Positions 10,031-18,305 of a DNA stretch of 64,000 nt are shown one piece after another. Numbering within the stretch: the first letter of the stretch is position 1; the number at the start of each line of letters is the position of its first letter. The position numbers and the translations under genes are program-made. The notes beneath the pieces are model-generated. The model saw nothing but the letters and a program-made list of their open reading frames with translations, did not search any database and was not told where the DNA came from. This DNA is from Candidatus Phytoplasma australiense (GTDB lineage Bacteria > Bacillota_I > Bacilli_A > Acholeplasmatales > Acholeplasmataceae): NCBI GenBank assembly GCA_000069925.1, contig AM422018.1:62001-126000 (forward strand). The letters run 5' to 3'.

Positions 10031-11998
10031 TTACCGACCAAACCATGTTTTAACTACATCCCATTTACTAGCAACAGCCGCAGCACCAGCAATTGCACCA
10101 CCAACAGTTCCACCAGCAATCGTACCTAAAGGCCCCGCAGCACTTCCCCAAGCAGCTCCCGCCATCATACCATCTTTGGTGCAAACACCTATGTTAATCG
10201 CAGTACCTACGTTTTTTACAGATTTTGACCAATGTTTTTCTTTTTCTTTTAATTCAGTTGATTTATTGTTTAAATCTAAATTATCATTTTTTAATTCAAC
10301 AATCTTTTCTTCCAATCTTTCTCTTGTTTCAATATGCGCGTCTTTTTCGGCGTCTAATTGAGTTTTTAGTTTATTGATTTCATGCAGCAACTCTTTATTA
10401 TCGCCACTCATCGCACTACTGGCACCTTCAAGTCCTGCAATTGCCCCTTCTAGTTGTTGAATTTTAATTGCTTGTTGCTTGAAAGTTTCTATATTGTTTT
10501 CAATTTCAGCAGTTAATTTTATAATTTGTTCTGCTTGTTCTTGAATTGTTTCTTGTAATTGTTTAATTTCTTCGTCTTTTTGTTTAATAATTGTTTGCAA
10601 CTTAGTTTCATTGGCTTCTAAGGTGTTAATTTTACCCTTTAATTCTTTTATTTGAGTTTCTTTGTGATTTAATTGTTTAACTAATGCATCATCAGCGTTA
10701 CCATTTTTAACCAATTCAGCTTGCATCTCTTGCATCTCTTTTTCTAGTTGAGTGTTTTCAGTTTTAGTTGCATCAAGTTCTTTTTGGATTTTGTCTAAAT
10801 CATTAGTATATTTTTCTTTTAAGTTTTTGTTTTCTAATTTTAAAGTATCAATTTCGCTTCTAAAACCTTGTTCTTTAATTTCTAGTTGTTGCACTTCATC
10901 TTTTAAAGTTTTAATATGATTTTCTTTATTGTTTAATTCTTGTTGCAAACTATCATCTGGTGTTTGATTTTCTAATAATTGATTATATTCTAGTTGAGCG
11001 TTTTTTAAATTAGTTTCATAATTTGATAATTCTTGAGATATATTTTTTAAGTTTTCTTTTGCTTCATCAAGTTTGAATAAATTTTGTGGTGGTTCGGTCT
11101 CTGAGGTTGGTTCGCTAAAAATTAAATTAGCTCCATGAGTGGAATATGGTATATTTCTCATATTAATAGAAGGTTCGCAATAATATTTACCTGGGGATAG
11201 TTCTATACTTTCTCCTTGTATGGTATTTTTATTTATTTCTCCACGATATGCTTGATAACCCCTTCCTGTTTCGGTTAATCCAGTTTCATAAAAATCAATC
11301 TTTGGAACAATTTTATATGTGAAAGGTTTATCACTCCAAAAACGAGGGAATTGTATTTCTTTACTACTACTTCTAACACCCCAATCTGTACGATTTTTTA
11401 TCTTTTTATAATTTGTTACTGTTTGGTCGTTTTCTAAGTCTTTTATTGTTTTTTCTAAATTATCTTTATTTGCTGTTAAAGTTCCTATTTTTTTGTTAAT
11501 TTCATCTAATTTCGCTTGTTTAGTTTTTAATTCTTTTTGTAATTGTTTAGCATTTTCATTGTTTTTTGCAATTTGGTCTTTTAGTTTTTGGGTTTCATTT
11601 TCTAGTTCAGCAACTGTTTTTTTGTAATTTGTAATTTGTCTTTGGATTTCTTCCAAAGTTTTTACATGTTGTTCTCTTAGGCTCATAGTTTCTGCTTGGG
11701 TTTTAGTTAGTTGCTGTTTTAAATCACTTTCGGTTTGTTGCAATTGCTTAATTTCTTCTTCTTTAAGTGATACTTGTGCTTGATAATTAACTTTTTCTTG
11801 GTTGATATCGTTTTTTAGATTATTGATTTCTGAAGTTAATTGTTGTTTTTCTGCATCTGATAAGTTTTTTTGTTCTGCTAGTTCTTTTTCTTTATCTTCC
11901 AATTTAGCTTCTTTATTAAATATTTCTTTTTGTAAATTTTGTAAATCTTGTTTATTTGAAGCTAATTGGTTTTCTAGTTGAATTTTTTGACTTTGCAT
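10031..11998 (-). CDS. C-terminal part of the giant coiled-coil protein (SMC-like)
   Basis: 655 residues from the first in-frame ATG (MQSQKIQLENQL), but the frame is open further upstream to about 12310 with clear continuing coiled coil (KQLEEQKNLSDAEKQQLTKQ), so this ATG is not the natural start. Residues 1-205 and 320-600 are heptad-rich. Between them lies a non-coiled region of about 110 residues containing FPRFWSDKPFTYKIVPKIDF. The last 50 residues are a hydrophobic glycine-rich segment that could insert into or cross a membrane. Upstream partner frame: 12255-13325. Confidence 0.65.
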   Translation of the reverse strand: MQSQKIQLENQLASNKQDLQNLQKEIFNKEAKLEDKEKELAEQKNLSDAEKQQLTSEINNLKNDINQEKVNYQAQVSLKEEEIKQLQQTESDLKQQLTKTQAETMSLREQHVKTLEEIQRQITNYKKTVAELENETQKLKDQIAKNNENAKQLQKELKTKQAKLDEINKKIGTLTANKDNLEKTIKDLENDQTVTNYKKIKNRTDWGVRSSSKEIQFPRFWSDKPFTYKIVPKIDFYETGLTETGRGYQAYRGEINKNTIQGESIELSPGKYYCEPSINMRNIPYSTHGANLIFSEPTSETEPPQNLFKLDEAKENLKNISQELSNYETNLKNAQLEYNQLLENQTPDDSLQQELNNKENHIKTLKDEVQQLEIKEQGFRSEIDTLKLENKNLKEKYTNDLDKIQKELDATKTENTQLEKEMQEMQAELVKNGNADDALVKQLNHKETQIKELKGKINTLEANETKLQTIIKQKDEEIKQLQETIQEQAEQIIKLTAEIENNIETFKQQAIKIQQLEGAIAGLEGASSAMSGDNKELLHEINKLKTQLDAEKDAHIETRERLEEKIVELKNDNLDLNNKSTELKEKEKHWSKSVKNVGTAINIGVCTKDGMMAGAAWGSAAGPLGTIAGGTVGGAIAGAAAVASKWDVVKTWFGR

Positions 11999-12254
11999 TT
12001 GTTCTAATTCTTTGTTTTTGTCTTCGGTAACTTTTGCTTGCTTATCTAAAGTGGTTTGAATATCTTTAATTTTATTGTTTAATTCTTGTTGTTTTTCTTC
12101 ACTAGAAATTTGGATTTGTTTTAACTTTTTTTCTTGGGTTTGGATAACATCATTTAATTCAGTTTGTTTTTTTGCTTCTTCTTCTAATTTTTGATTTAAG
12201 TTATTTAATTCTTCGTTTTTAGATGTTAAATTAGTATTTATGTCCTCAATTTGC

Positions 12255-13325
12255 TTAGTTAATTGTTGTTTTTCTGCATCTGATAAGTTTTTTTGTTCTT
12301 CTAATTGCTTGGTTTTTTTGTTCTAAATTTTCCTTATCTTTGTTGATAACATCATATAATTCTTGTCTTAATTCTGCTTGGACTTCTTGCTCTTTTTCTA
12401 AATTGTTTAATTCTTCGTTTCTAGAAGCTAAATTAGTATTTATGTCCTCAATTTGCTTAGTTAATTGTTGCTTTTCTGCATCTGATAAGTTTTTTTGTTC
12501 TGCTAGTTCTTTTTCTAAATTATCTTTTTGATTTTTTATATTTAACATTTCTAATTGTTGTGCTTGCAAATTAGCTTCAAAATAATTTCTTTCTTGCAAC
12601 AATTGTGCTTCTCGTTCTTTTTCAACGGTACCCAACTCCTCAAATTGTTTTTGCATGTCTGGATTCAATAAACTTTTATTATATTCTTCTTTATTAATTT
12701 CTTTTTGTTTATGAATTGGTTGTTTCAAAGTTGGCTGAGGAGTTAGGGTTTCATCATTTAATTCAGTTGATTTTGTTGTTTTTTTTTTTTTTTGAGTTTC
12801 TAAGGTTTCAGAATCTCTGTTATTTTCAGTTAATTTGTCTGGTTCAATTTGTTTGTTTGTATTATCTACTTTGTTTTCTACTTGTTGTGGTGGAGATGTG
12901 TTTTTTGGTGGTTCTTGATTGGTTTTTTCGGTAAGTGTAATAGTTGCTACATAAGCGATAGTACTTATTAAAACTGCTACTTCTAAGAATGTGCCAATTC
13001 CTGGGATTAAACAACATGTAGTAGCAAGTAAACAACCACCACCAACCCATAAAACTTTTGATGCAATAGCAGAATATTCGGGGTCTATTCCTGCATTTTC
13101 TAAAGCTTTTTTGGTTTTGTCATCTAGATTATGACATATATGTTTAATAAATTGCCAACATTTATCAACAACTCCACCAAATTTTGCAGCTAATTCAGGA
13201 AAAAACTTAGAAATTACAAGCCATATTCCTCCACCAATTAGTATGAATGGTAATAAAATAAGGGTTATTTTGACAATTGATTTGATTAATTTTACAAACC
13301 AATTCTCTTTTTTTGGTTTCAACAA
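12255..13325 (-). CDS. N-terminal part of the giant coiled-coil protein
   Basis: 356 residues. It would have to start at TTG, which is unlikely: the upstream frame from ATG 13434 supplies a better start (MAKKIIPTPKKTVSKIK) and joins by loss of one A at 13308-13314. Two hydrophobic stretches at about residues 12-34 and 90-130 anchor it to the membrane; from about 140 on it is Pro/Glu/Lys-rich linker and coiled coil. Internal repetition is visible: the block NLSDAEKQQLTKQIEDINTN occurs here and again just past the frameshift in the next piece, showing past tandem growth of the coil. Confidence 0.6.
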   Translation of the reverse strand: MLKPKKENWFVKLIKSIVKITLILLPFILIGGGIWLVISKFFPELAAKFGGVVDKCWQFIKHICHNLDDKTKKALENAGIDPEYSAIASKVLWVGGGCLLATTCCLIPGIGTFLEVAVLISTIAYVATITLTEKTNQEPPKNTSPPQQVENKVDNTNKQIEPDKLTENNRDSETLETQKKKKTTKSTELNDETLTPQPTLKQPIHKQKEINKEEYNKSLLNPDMQKQFEELGTVEKEREAQLLQERNYFEANLQAQQLEMLNIKNQKDNLEKELAEQKNLSDAEKQQLTKQIEDINTNLASRNEELNNLEKEQEVQAELRQELYDVINKDKENLEQKNQAIRRTKKLIRCRKTTIN

Positions 13326-13482
13326 TTATTTTAGTAGGTTGGATTTGTTTTTTGATTATAGTTTTTGAAGGTTTTTTTATTTTTTTAATTTTGGAAACAG
13401 TCTTTTTGGGAGTTGGAATTATTTTTTTCGCCATTTTATTTTCTCTCTTTCTGATTATTTATTTAAATTTTTTGCTGTTTTT

Positions 13483-15576
13483 CTAGTTGTTCTTTGGTTT
13501 GTTTAATCGGTCTTTTGTATTAAATTTCTTAGTGTAAAGCGTGATATATCTTTGTTTTGAGTTGAAGTGAAGGTAGTAATTTTTCATTTCATCTTTGGGA
13601 TATATGGAATCTTTAGGGTCTATGATATGGCAACTAACTTCATCCATGAAAAAGTCTTTATCTTCTTCAATTAACCATTTCGGGCCTTTGTAGTTGAGTT
13701 TTGTGTAGTGGTTTGAACGGTTGTGGATAAACATATTATTAAATTGTGAATCATCATCTTTACGTTTCATATGGAAAGTATCAAAAAAATCAATCCTGCT
13801 ATCTTTTACTTCCCATTTGTCAAAAGGGTTTTTCATAAACGGCATTATATCAGTTGGCTCGTATTCACGGTGCTTTCCACGACCAAGGCCATTGAGACCG
13901 TAGAAAGTGTATTTTACTTTAATCATTCTTGCATCTTTGGGAGGTTTGAGGTATTTTAAAAAACCTTGTTTCCATGATTCATATTGTTCTTCACATTCTT
14001 TTCTGCGTGCTTTAATTTCTGTAATTGATTTGTTGATTCTTTGTTTAGTGTCAATTACTTCATCTAAATCAGAAGGCAACATGACTTCATGGTTTGGATT
14101 TAGGGTTTTGAATTTGTTTGTTTTATTATAGGCATCATTAATGATAGTTGTTAAATCACGGTTAGAGTAGTTTTTGCCTTTACATCTGTTTGCAATTTCT
14201 TTTAAATGAAGGTAAGTGTGATAACTGATTTGATAAGGTTCTATCAAGAATTTTAAGAAACCTTCAATTTCTTCATCTTTAATTAAATCAATTTTAATTT
14301 CTTTGCTAAAACGACTTCTGAGTGCTTTATCAATTTGGTCTAGGTGATTAGTAGCGCCCATTAAGACAATTTTTTTGTCAGAACGGTTAAAACCATCTAA
14401 TTTAGTTAAAATATTATTAACAATATTAATACTTGTTTTATTAGAATTTTTGTCTTCACGGTTAGCCATGCCACTAATTTCGTCAATAAAGATAATAGTT
14501 TTATCATGTCTTTCAGCTTCCATCCAAATCTTTTCCCATTCTCCTACTCCTTCGCCGACATAAGTTTTATCTAGTTTAGAAGGTTCAAATTCAATAAAAT
14601 AGGCGTTGCATTCATTACTCAATGATTTCAGTAAAAAAGTTTTTCCCGTACCAGGCGGACCATATAATAAATATCCTTTGGGTCTTATTTTGTCAAAATT
14701 TACTAAATTATTATTGGATTCTTTAAAATAAAAAATTAAATCCTCTAATTCTTCTTTTTCGCTTTCCATACCATAAACGTCTTTAAAAGTAATTTGTTTT
14801 TTGGCGATTTTTTCAATATTTGGGTTTTTGATTGCTTCAATTTCATTTTGAAGTTGTTTAATTTGTTTATCAAATTGGATTAATTGACCGTCTAAAAATA
14901 AATCATAACTTTTGAGATTTTGGACTTCTTGTGGGTTGTCTTGATGTTTAATTATTAGTTCTTTGATGTTTTCTTTGTTCGCGTTATTATAATTTATTGC
15001 TTGTTGTAAGTCAGATATTTTTTGATAAATAGTTTTGAATTGAGTAGTTTGATTGGTTTCTGATTGGATGCTTTCAATTAGTTTCTTATTGTTTACTTGT
15101 GATTTTGTATTTTCCACTCTTTTTTTGGTTAATGGTTGGGTAGCTTCATTGATTTGTTCGCGTTGTTTTGATAAATCAGCTATTTGTTGGTTTAAGTTTT
15201 TTATTTCAGTTTCTAATTGGGATTTTGTTTCATCATTTAAATTAGTTTCTTTATTGTTTAATTCTTCGGTTTTTTGTTTTAATTCTTGGTTGAGGTTGTT
15301 AATTTGAAGACTTAAAGTTTTGATTGTTTCTAAATTAGAGTTGATTTGTTGTGATAATTGGTTGTCTTCTTCTATAAGTTTTTTGTTATTGTTTATGTTT
15401 TGTTGATTGATTATTTCTAAATCTTTTAAATGTTTTTGGAGTTTATTAAGTTCTTCTTTTGCTTCTGAATCAAGTTGGTTATTGGGTGGTTGTGTTATTG
15501 TTGGGGTTGTTGATGATTTGGATTTGGTTTCTTGTATCATTAACTTCATCGAGAACTTTATTTTGGGATAAACCAA
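13483..15576 (-). CDS. PMU AAA+ ATPase (FtsH/HflB-like, no protease) with grafted C-terminal domain
   Basis: 697 residues. Residues 35-255 are coiled coil; 265-480 are an AAA+ module with Walker A GPPGTGKT (306-313), Walker B IIFIDE (361-366), sensor GATN (407-410) and arginine fingers ALRSRF (418-423). The FtsH zinc-protease motif HEXXH is absent, so it may be a remodelling motor rather than a protease. Residues 551 on are the 415-bp cassette shared with the 360-residue membrane protein. The start is uncertain: TTG at 15576 lacks a ribosome site, ATG at 15549 is possible, and another frame from ATG 15604 (MTTYLLTRQIGLSQNKVLDE) looks like a true N-terminus now out of frame. Confidence 0.85.
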   Translation of the reverse strand: MVYPKIKFSMKLMIQETKSKSSTTPTITQPPNNQLDSEAKEELNKLQKHLKDLEIINQQNINNNKKLIEEDNQLSQQINSNLETIKTLSLQINNLNQELKQKTEELNNKETNLNDETKSQLETEIKNLNQQIADLSKQREQINEATQPLTKKRVENTKSQVNNKKLIESIQSETNQTTQFKTIYQKISDLQQAINYNNANKENIKELIIKHQDNPQEVQNLKSYDLFLDGQLIQFDKQIKQLQNEIEAIKNPNIEKIAKKQITFKDVYGMESEKEELEDLIFYFKESNNNLVNFDKIRPKGYLLYGPPGTGKTFLLKSLSNECNAYFIEFEPSKLDKTYVGEGVGEWEKIWMEAERHDKTIIFIDEISGMANREDKNSNKTSINIVNNILTKLDGFNRSDKKIVLMGATNHLDQIDKALRSRFSKEIKIDLIKDEEIEGFLKFLIEPYQISYHTYLHLKEIANRCKGKNYSNRDLTTIINDAYNKTNKFKTLNPNHEVMLPSDLDEVIDTKQRINKSITEIKARRKECEEQYESWKQGFLKYLKPPKDARMIKVKYTFYGLNGLGRGKHREYEPTDIMPFMKNPFDKWEVKDSRIDFFDTFHMKRKDDDSQFNNMFIHNRSNHYTKLNYKGPKWLIEEDKDFFMDEVSCHIIDPKDSIYPKDEMKNYYLHFNSKQRYITLYTKKFNTKDRLNKPKNN
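13513..13927. repeat. 415-bp cassette, copy 2 (end of the AAA+ ATPase gene)
   Basis: Near-identical to 8876-9290 without gaps. In this copy the cassette begins right after PPKDAR of the ATPase, which reads like the natural end zone of that protein, and adds about 147 residues in frame. Confidence 0.95.
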
Positions 15577-16235
15577 TTTGACGAGTTAATAAATAAGTAG
15601 TCATTTTGGTTTGTGGCTATTCCACAGAAATAATGCGGTTTTAAATGGTTAACGTTAAAAATTAAAATTTCTGAATGAAAAACAACGTTTTCAAAAACGT
15701 CTTTGGGAAGACTAATAATAGAAGAGATTTCGGGATATTCTTGATTTAAAAATTTCTGTAATCGCTTGCTATTTAGTGATTGATTAAGTCTGAATCCATA
15801 AGGAGTAAATAAAACAATTGGGATATCTTTACCAAAAAGTTCAATTATTTTACTTAACCACAACTCAGGCAACAAAGGACGACCACCATATTTTTCCTTA
15901 ACGTAGTTTTTAGTTTTAAAATCCAAATTAAAGGGTGGGTTTGTAATTACCAAGGATATTTTTTGTGTATTTAAATCCTTTTGGGTTAATTCTAAAAAGT
16001 TGTTATGAATTAAATTAGGGAAGGTTGTTTTTTCTATATCAACCCCTAAAACATCAAATCCTTTTTGTTGCCAAGGTAGTAATAAAGAACCTTCACCAAC
16101 ACAAGGGTCAAGGATTAAACCGCGTTGGATTTGAGGTGATAAAATATTATATAAAAATTGCGATACCCAACTGGGAGTATAAATAGTAGCTTTTTTTTCA
16201 TTTTTGAAAAAATTATTTCTATCAACTCGATACAT
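15558..16235 (-). CDS. N6-adenine DNA methyltransferase-like protein
   Basis: 225 residues with the class I S-adenosylmethionine fold signatures in order: YTPSWV (target of many Type I/II gamma-class enzymes), motif I LDPCVGEGS (42-50), an acidic VDIE after strand 2 (65-68), and the catalytic motif IV NPPF (99-102). It lacks a long target-recognition domain, so specificity cannot be inferred. It lies directly downstream of HU (23-base gap) and overlaps the start zone of the AAA+ gene. A restriction-nuclease-like gene lies 1.5 kb upstream in the same transcription direction, so the pair could be a decayed restriction-modification system or a PMU self-marking device. Confidence 0.8.
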   Translation of the reverse strand: MYRVDRNNFFKNEKKATIYTPSWVSQFLYNILSPQIQRGLILDPCVGEGSLLLPWQQKGFDVLGVDIEKTTFPNLIHNNFLELTQKDLNTQKISLVITNPPFNLDFKTKNYVKEKYGGRPLLPELWLSKIIELFGKDIPIVLFTPYGFRLNQSLNSKRLQKFLNQEYPEISSIISLPKDVFENVVFHSEILIFNVNHLKPHYFCGIATNQNDYLFINSSNWFIPK

Positions 16236-16258
16236 TTTTTTATTTTTCCTTTTCTTTT

Positions 16259-16576
16259 TTATTTTAATTTAAGGTTTTTAACTTCATCTTTGAGGGTTTT
16301 TGATAGTTTGAAATTTACCACAGTTTTTGCAGGGATTTTTAGTTTTTTACCTGTTTGAGGATTTCGTCCTTTATGGGCTTTTCTTGATTTTAAGATGAAT
16401 TTACCAATTTTTGGCGATATTATTACTTCTTCGTTTGATTTGATTGCTTCAATTAAAGCATTTTCAAACGAATTGTAAAAATCTTGAGTTTGAGTAACCG
16501 AAGTGTTATTCATTACTGCGAGGTTTTTGATTAATTCTTTTTTTGTTAGTTTTTTTAATTTTTCTTTTTTAGTCAT
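16259..16576 (-). CDS. HU-family DNA-binding protein
   Basis: 105 residues; HU family architecture with the DNA-binding beta-arm GRNPQTGKKLKIPAKTVV and the closing helix FKLSKTLKD. A basic N-terminal extension (MTKKEKLKKLTKKELIKNL) precedes the usual start. It bends and compacts DNA; in PMUs such a gene (often called himA) accompanies replication genes. The ATG at 16576 has AGGAGC upstream and overlaps the end of the broken DUF2963-like gene in the ATGACTAA arrangement, implying translational coupling. Confidence 0.92.
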   Translation of the reverse strand: MTKKEKLKKLTKKELIKNLAVMNNTSVTQTQDFYNSFENALIEAIKSNEEVIISPKIGKFILKSRKAHKGRNPQTGKKLKIPAKTVVNFKLSKTLKDEVKNLKLK

Positions 16577-16849
16577 TGTTTTTGCTCCTTTCTTTTATGA
16601 TTGTTCCATCGGAGTTGTAGTAAGTTCTTTTAAACAATTTACCATTAGGATGGTGTTTGTATATAAAAGCTATTCTTTTGCGATCGAAGGAAAAACCAGT
16701 TGTTTTAATTAATTTGTTTGTTTAATTACTTCTTCTGTTTCAGGGTGATATTCAGTGATGTAATATATTGTTTCCCCATCTGAGTAGTATTCAACAACAG
16801 ATTTCTTTGTTTTGCCATCAAGGTAATAAAAAGTTTTTTGATAATTCAT
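16569..16849 (-). pseudogene. DUF2963-like mini-gene with a frameshift
   Basis: ATG at 16849, preceded by AAAGGAG, opens a 46-codon frame beginning MNYQKTFYYLDGKTKKS that stops at 16709. One base shift near ACAAACAAATT (about 16715) leads into a second stretch (TTGFSFDRKRIAFIYKHHPN, then GKLFKRTYYNSDGTIIKE) that ends at 16569, overlapping the HU start. The combined protein would have about 93 residues with YYSDG and YYNSDG turns like the DUF2963 proteins common in phytoplasmas. It is a tandem duplicate of the gene at 16930-17106. Confidence 0.65.
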
Positions 16850-17177
16850 AATTATTTTTCTCCTTTAATTAAAATATTTTTTTATTGATTAAAGTTTTAA
16901 TTATTTGTTCTAAATTTTTTTATGAATGATTAATATTTTTTTGTTGTTTTTATACTTCCATTAGGGTTGTAATAGATTTCATTAAAAACAGTTCCATCTG
17001 GGTTGTATTGGGTATTTTTGATTAATTTACCATCTGGGCTATATTCAGCAACAAATTTTATAGCTGTTTTAATTCCTTTGCGATAAAAAGTTTTTTGATA
17101 ATTCATATTATTTATGCTCCTTTAATTAAAATATTTGTTTGTTAATTAAAATTTTCATTATTTGGTCTAAATTTTCT
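16847..17177 (-). repeat. 257-bp tandem duplication of tmk tail plus DUF2963-like gene
   Basis: Sequence from the end of tmk through the start of the MNYQKTFY gene (about 17177-17104) repeats 257 bases further on (about 16920-16847). The second copy still encodes LEQIIKTLINKKIF and a stop at 16869-16871, matching the real tmk end LDQIMKILINKQIF. The duplication therefore joined a tmk tail, a ribosome site and the small gene, and has since diverged. Confidence 0.8.
16930..17106 (-). CDS. Small DUF2963-like protein
   Basis: 58 residues, MNYQKTFYRKGIKTAIKF at the start, then three repeats of the type EYSPDGKLIKN, QYNPDGTVFN and YYNPNGSIK. This Y-N-P-D-G repeat pattern is typical of the phytoplasma-specific DUF2963 family; the larger protein at 58426-59178 carries a related pattern. 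AAAGGAGC lies 11 bases before the ATG and the tmk stop is 20 bases upstream, so it is co-transcribed with tmk. No signal peptide. Function unknown. Confidence 0.7.
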   Translation of the reverse strand: MNYQKTFYRKGIKTAIKFVAEYSPDGKLIKNTQYNPDGTVFNEIYYNPNGSIKTTKKY

Positions 17178-17773
17178 TTTTGCGAGTTGGTTGCGTTAAT
17201 TAAGAAATGATGGCAATTTTGGTGTTTACAATTTGAATCATTACAGTATTTTTGTTGGTTTAAATAATGTGCGCGGACATTTTTAAAATAATTTAAGGGT
17301 TTTTTCTCAATGAGGTCTAATTTATGATTTGATTGGGTTTGTTTTCGTTTTAGCCCAATTTTAGGGTCAATATCTAGGTAAAAAGTTAATTTAGGTTTAA
17401 TTAAGAAATGATTGATGATTTTTGAAGTAATTTTATCATCATAATCTATGTAATTACCTTTGCTTTGATACGCAAAAGTAGAATCATACCAACGGTCCAC
17501 TAGAACAAGACAACCACTCAATAAAGCAGGGATTATTAATTCATCTTGGGATTGCATCATGTTGGCAAGGCTTAATAAATATTTAGTTTTAGGGCTTATT
17601 TTGGATTGATGTAAAAATAAATTTCTGATTTCTTTTCCAACGATGGAACTGCCTAAACCTTGAAAAACTTTGGTTTTATAGCCTTTATTTTCAAAAAAAG
17701 CTTTTAATTCGTTAATTAAAGTAGTTTTGCCACTTCCGTCAATACCTTCAAAACTAATTAATTTATTTGTCAT
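17126..17773 (-). CDS. tmk: Thymidylate kinase, PMU type
   Basis: Phosphorylates dTMP to dTDP. 215 residues with the P-loop FEGIDGSGKTT (8-18), the DRWYDSTFAYQ motif with the substrate-binding DR, and a lid region rich in Lys (RKQTQSNHK). Length is normal. A C-terminal Cys/His stretch (NDSNCKHQNCHH) is unusual for Tmk and could bind a metal. It overlaps the nuclease-like gene upstream by 11 bases, indicating one operon. PMUs often carry their own tmk next to dnaB. Confidence 0.93.
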   Translation of the reverse strand: MTNKLISFEGIDGSGKTTLINELKAFFENKGYKTKVFQGLGSSIVGKEIRNLFLHQSKISPKTKYLLSLANMMQSQDELIIPALLSGCLVLVDRWYDSTFAYQSKGNYIDYDDKITSKIINHFLIKPKLTFYLDIDPKIGLKRKQTQSNHKLDLIEKKPLNYFKNVRAHYLNQQKYCNDSNCKHQNCHHFLINATNSQKENLDQIMKILINKQIF

Positions 17774-18272
17774 TAGGGCGAACCATCTTTTTAATTAAAT
17801 TAATAGGTGAAAAGGGAATGAATTGGTTGGTTAGTAAGTTTTGTAAGAAGAGATTAGCTGAATTGGAAAATAAATTGATTACTTTGTTAATTGATTGTAC
17901 TTTACCATTTTTAATTTTATTATTTAATCTTTGAGTTTCGGATTCATCATTTGTTAACAAATAAAACTCAAAGCGAGTGTCTAGTTTTTTGATTTGTTCC
18001 CCTTCTACTATTGATTGTTTGTATCTATCTCTAAGGCAAGTTTTGAAATTGAAGGCAATAATTCGTTTTCTTTTAGTAAACAATACTAAATCAAATTTAA
18101 TATCAGGGATGAAAAATAAATATGATTGAGGGTATAAATACTTAATTCCTTTGTGATTTAGATAAAGCAAAATTAAGTATTCGTTAATTTTACCACGAAT
18201 TGATTTTTGACTTTGAGAGTTGTATTGGTTGTTGGTTAAATATTCATTGAGTATATTATGGCAATCAAACAT
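17763..18272 (-). CDS. Restriction-endonuclease-like protein (PD-(D/E)XK type), truncated by a stop
   Basis: 169 residues from an internal ATG. GKINEYLILLYLNHKG (27-42) resembles the first helix of PD-(D/E)XK nucleases, IPDIKFDLVLF supplies Asp61, and FNFKTCLRDRYKQ (74-86) resembles the catalytic strand and following K-T-x-L-R-D-R-x-x-Q block of Type II restriction enzymes, though the usual second acidic residue is Asn75. The same frame is open upstream to an ATG at 18395 that has a good AAAGGAAA ribosome site, but a TAA at codon 30 (18306-18308) interrupts it. The intact ancestor would have 210 residues. Activity doubtful. Confidence 0.55.
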   Translation of the reverse strand: MFDCHNILNEYLTNNQYNSQSQKSIRGKINEYLILLYLNHKGIKYLYPQSYLFFIPDIKFDLVLFTKRKRIIAFNFKTCLRDRYKQSIVEGEQIKKLDTRFEFYLLTNDESETQRLNNKIKNGKVQSINKVINLFSNSANLFLQNLLTNQFIPFSPINLIKKMVRPNDK

Positions 18273-18305
18273 ATACTGATTAAAAGTTTTATTGAAAAAA
18301 ATTGG

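Larger units (their letters stand above)
10031..13434 (-). pseudogene. Giant membrane coiled-coil protein, split by two A7-tract frameshifts
   Basis: Three consecutive minus-strand frames read as one protein of about 1133 residues if one A is removed from each of two A7 runs. The N-terminal MAKKIIPTPKK piece (from 13434) runs into the next frame at 13308-13314, and that frame runs into the last at 12313-12319. Domains in order: basic N-terminus, two hydrophobic segments (LLPFILIGGGIWLVI and a GGGCLLATTCCLIPGIG stretch), several hundred residues of Gln/Glu/Lys coiled coil, an inserted globular region of about 110 residues, more coiled coil, and a glycine-zipper-like C-terminus (GMMAGAAWGSAAGPLGTIAG). 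It resembles the SMC-like genes reported in PMUs, but no ATPase head is present. Decay, homopolymer sequencing error or slippage could each explain the shifts. Confidence 0.75.
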
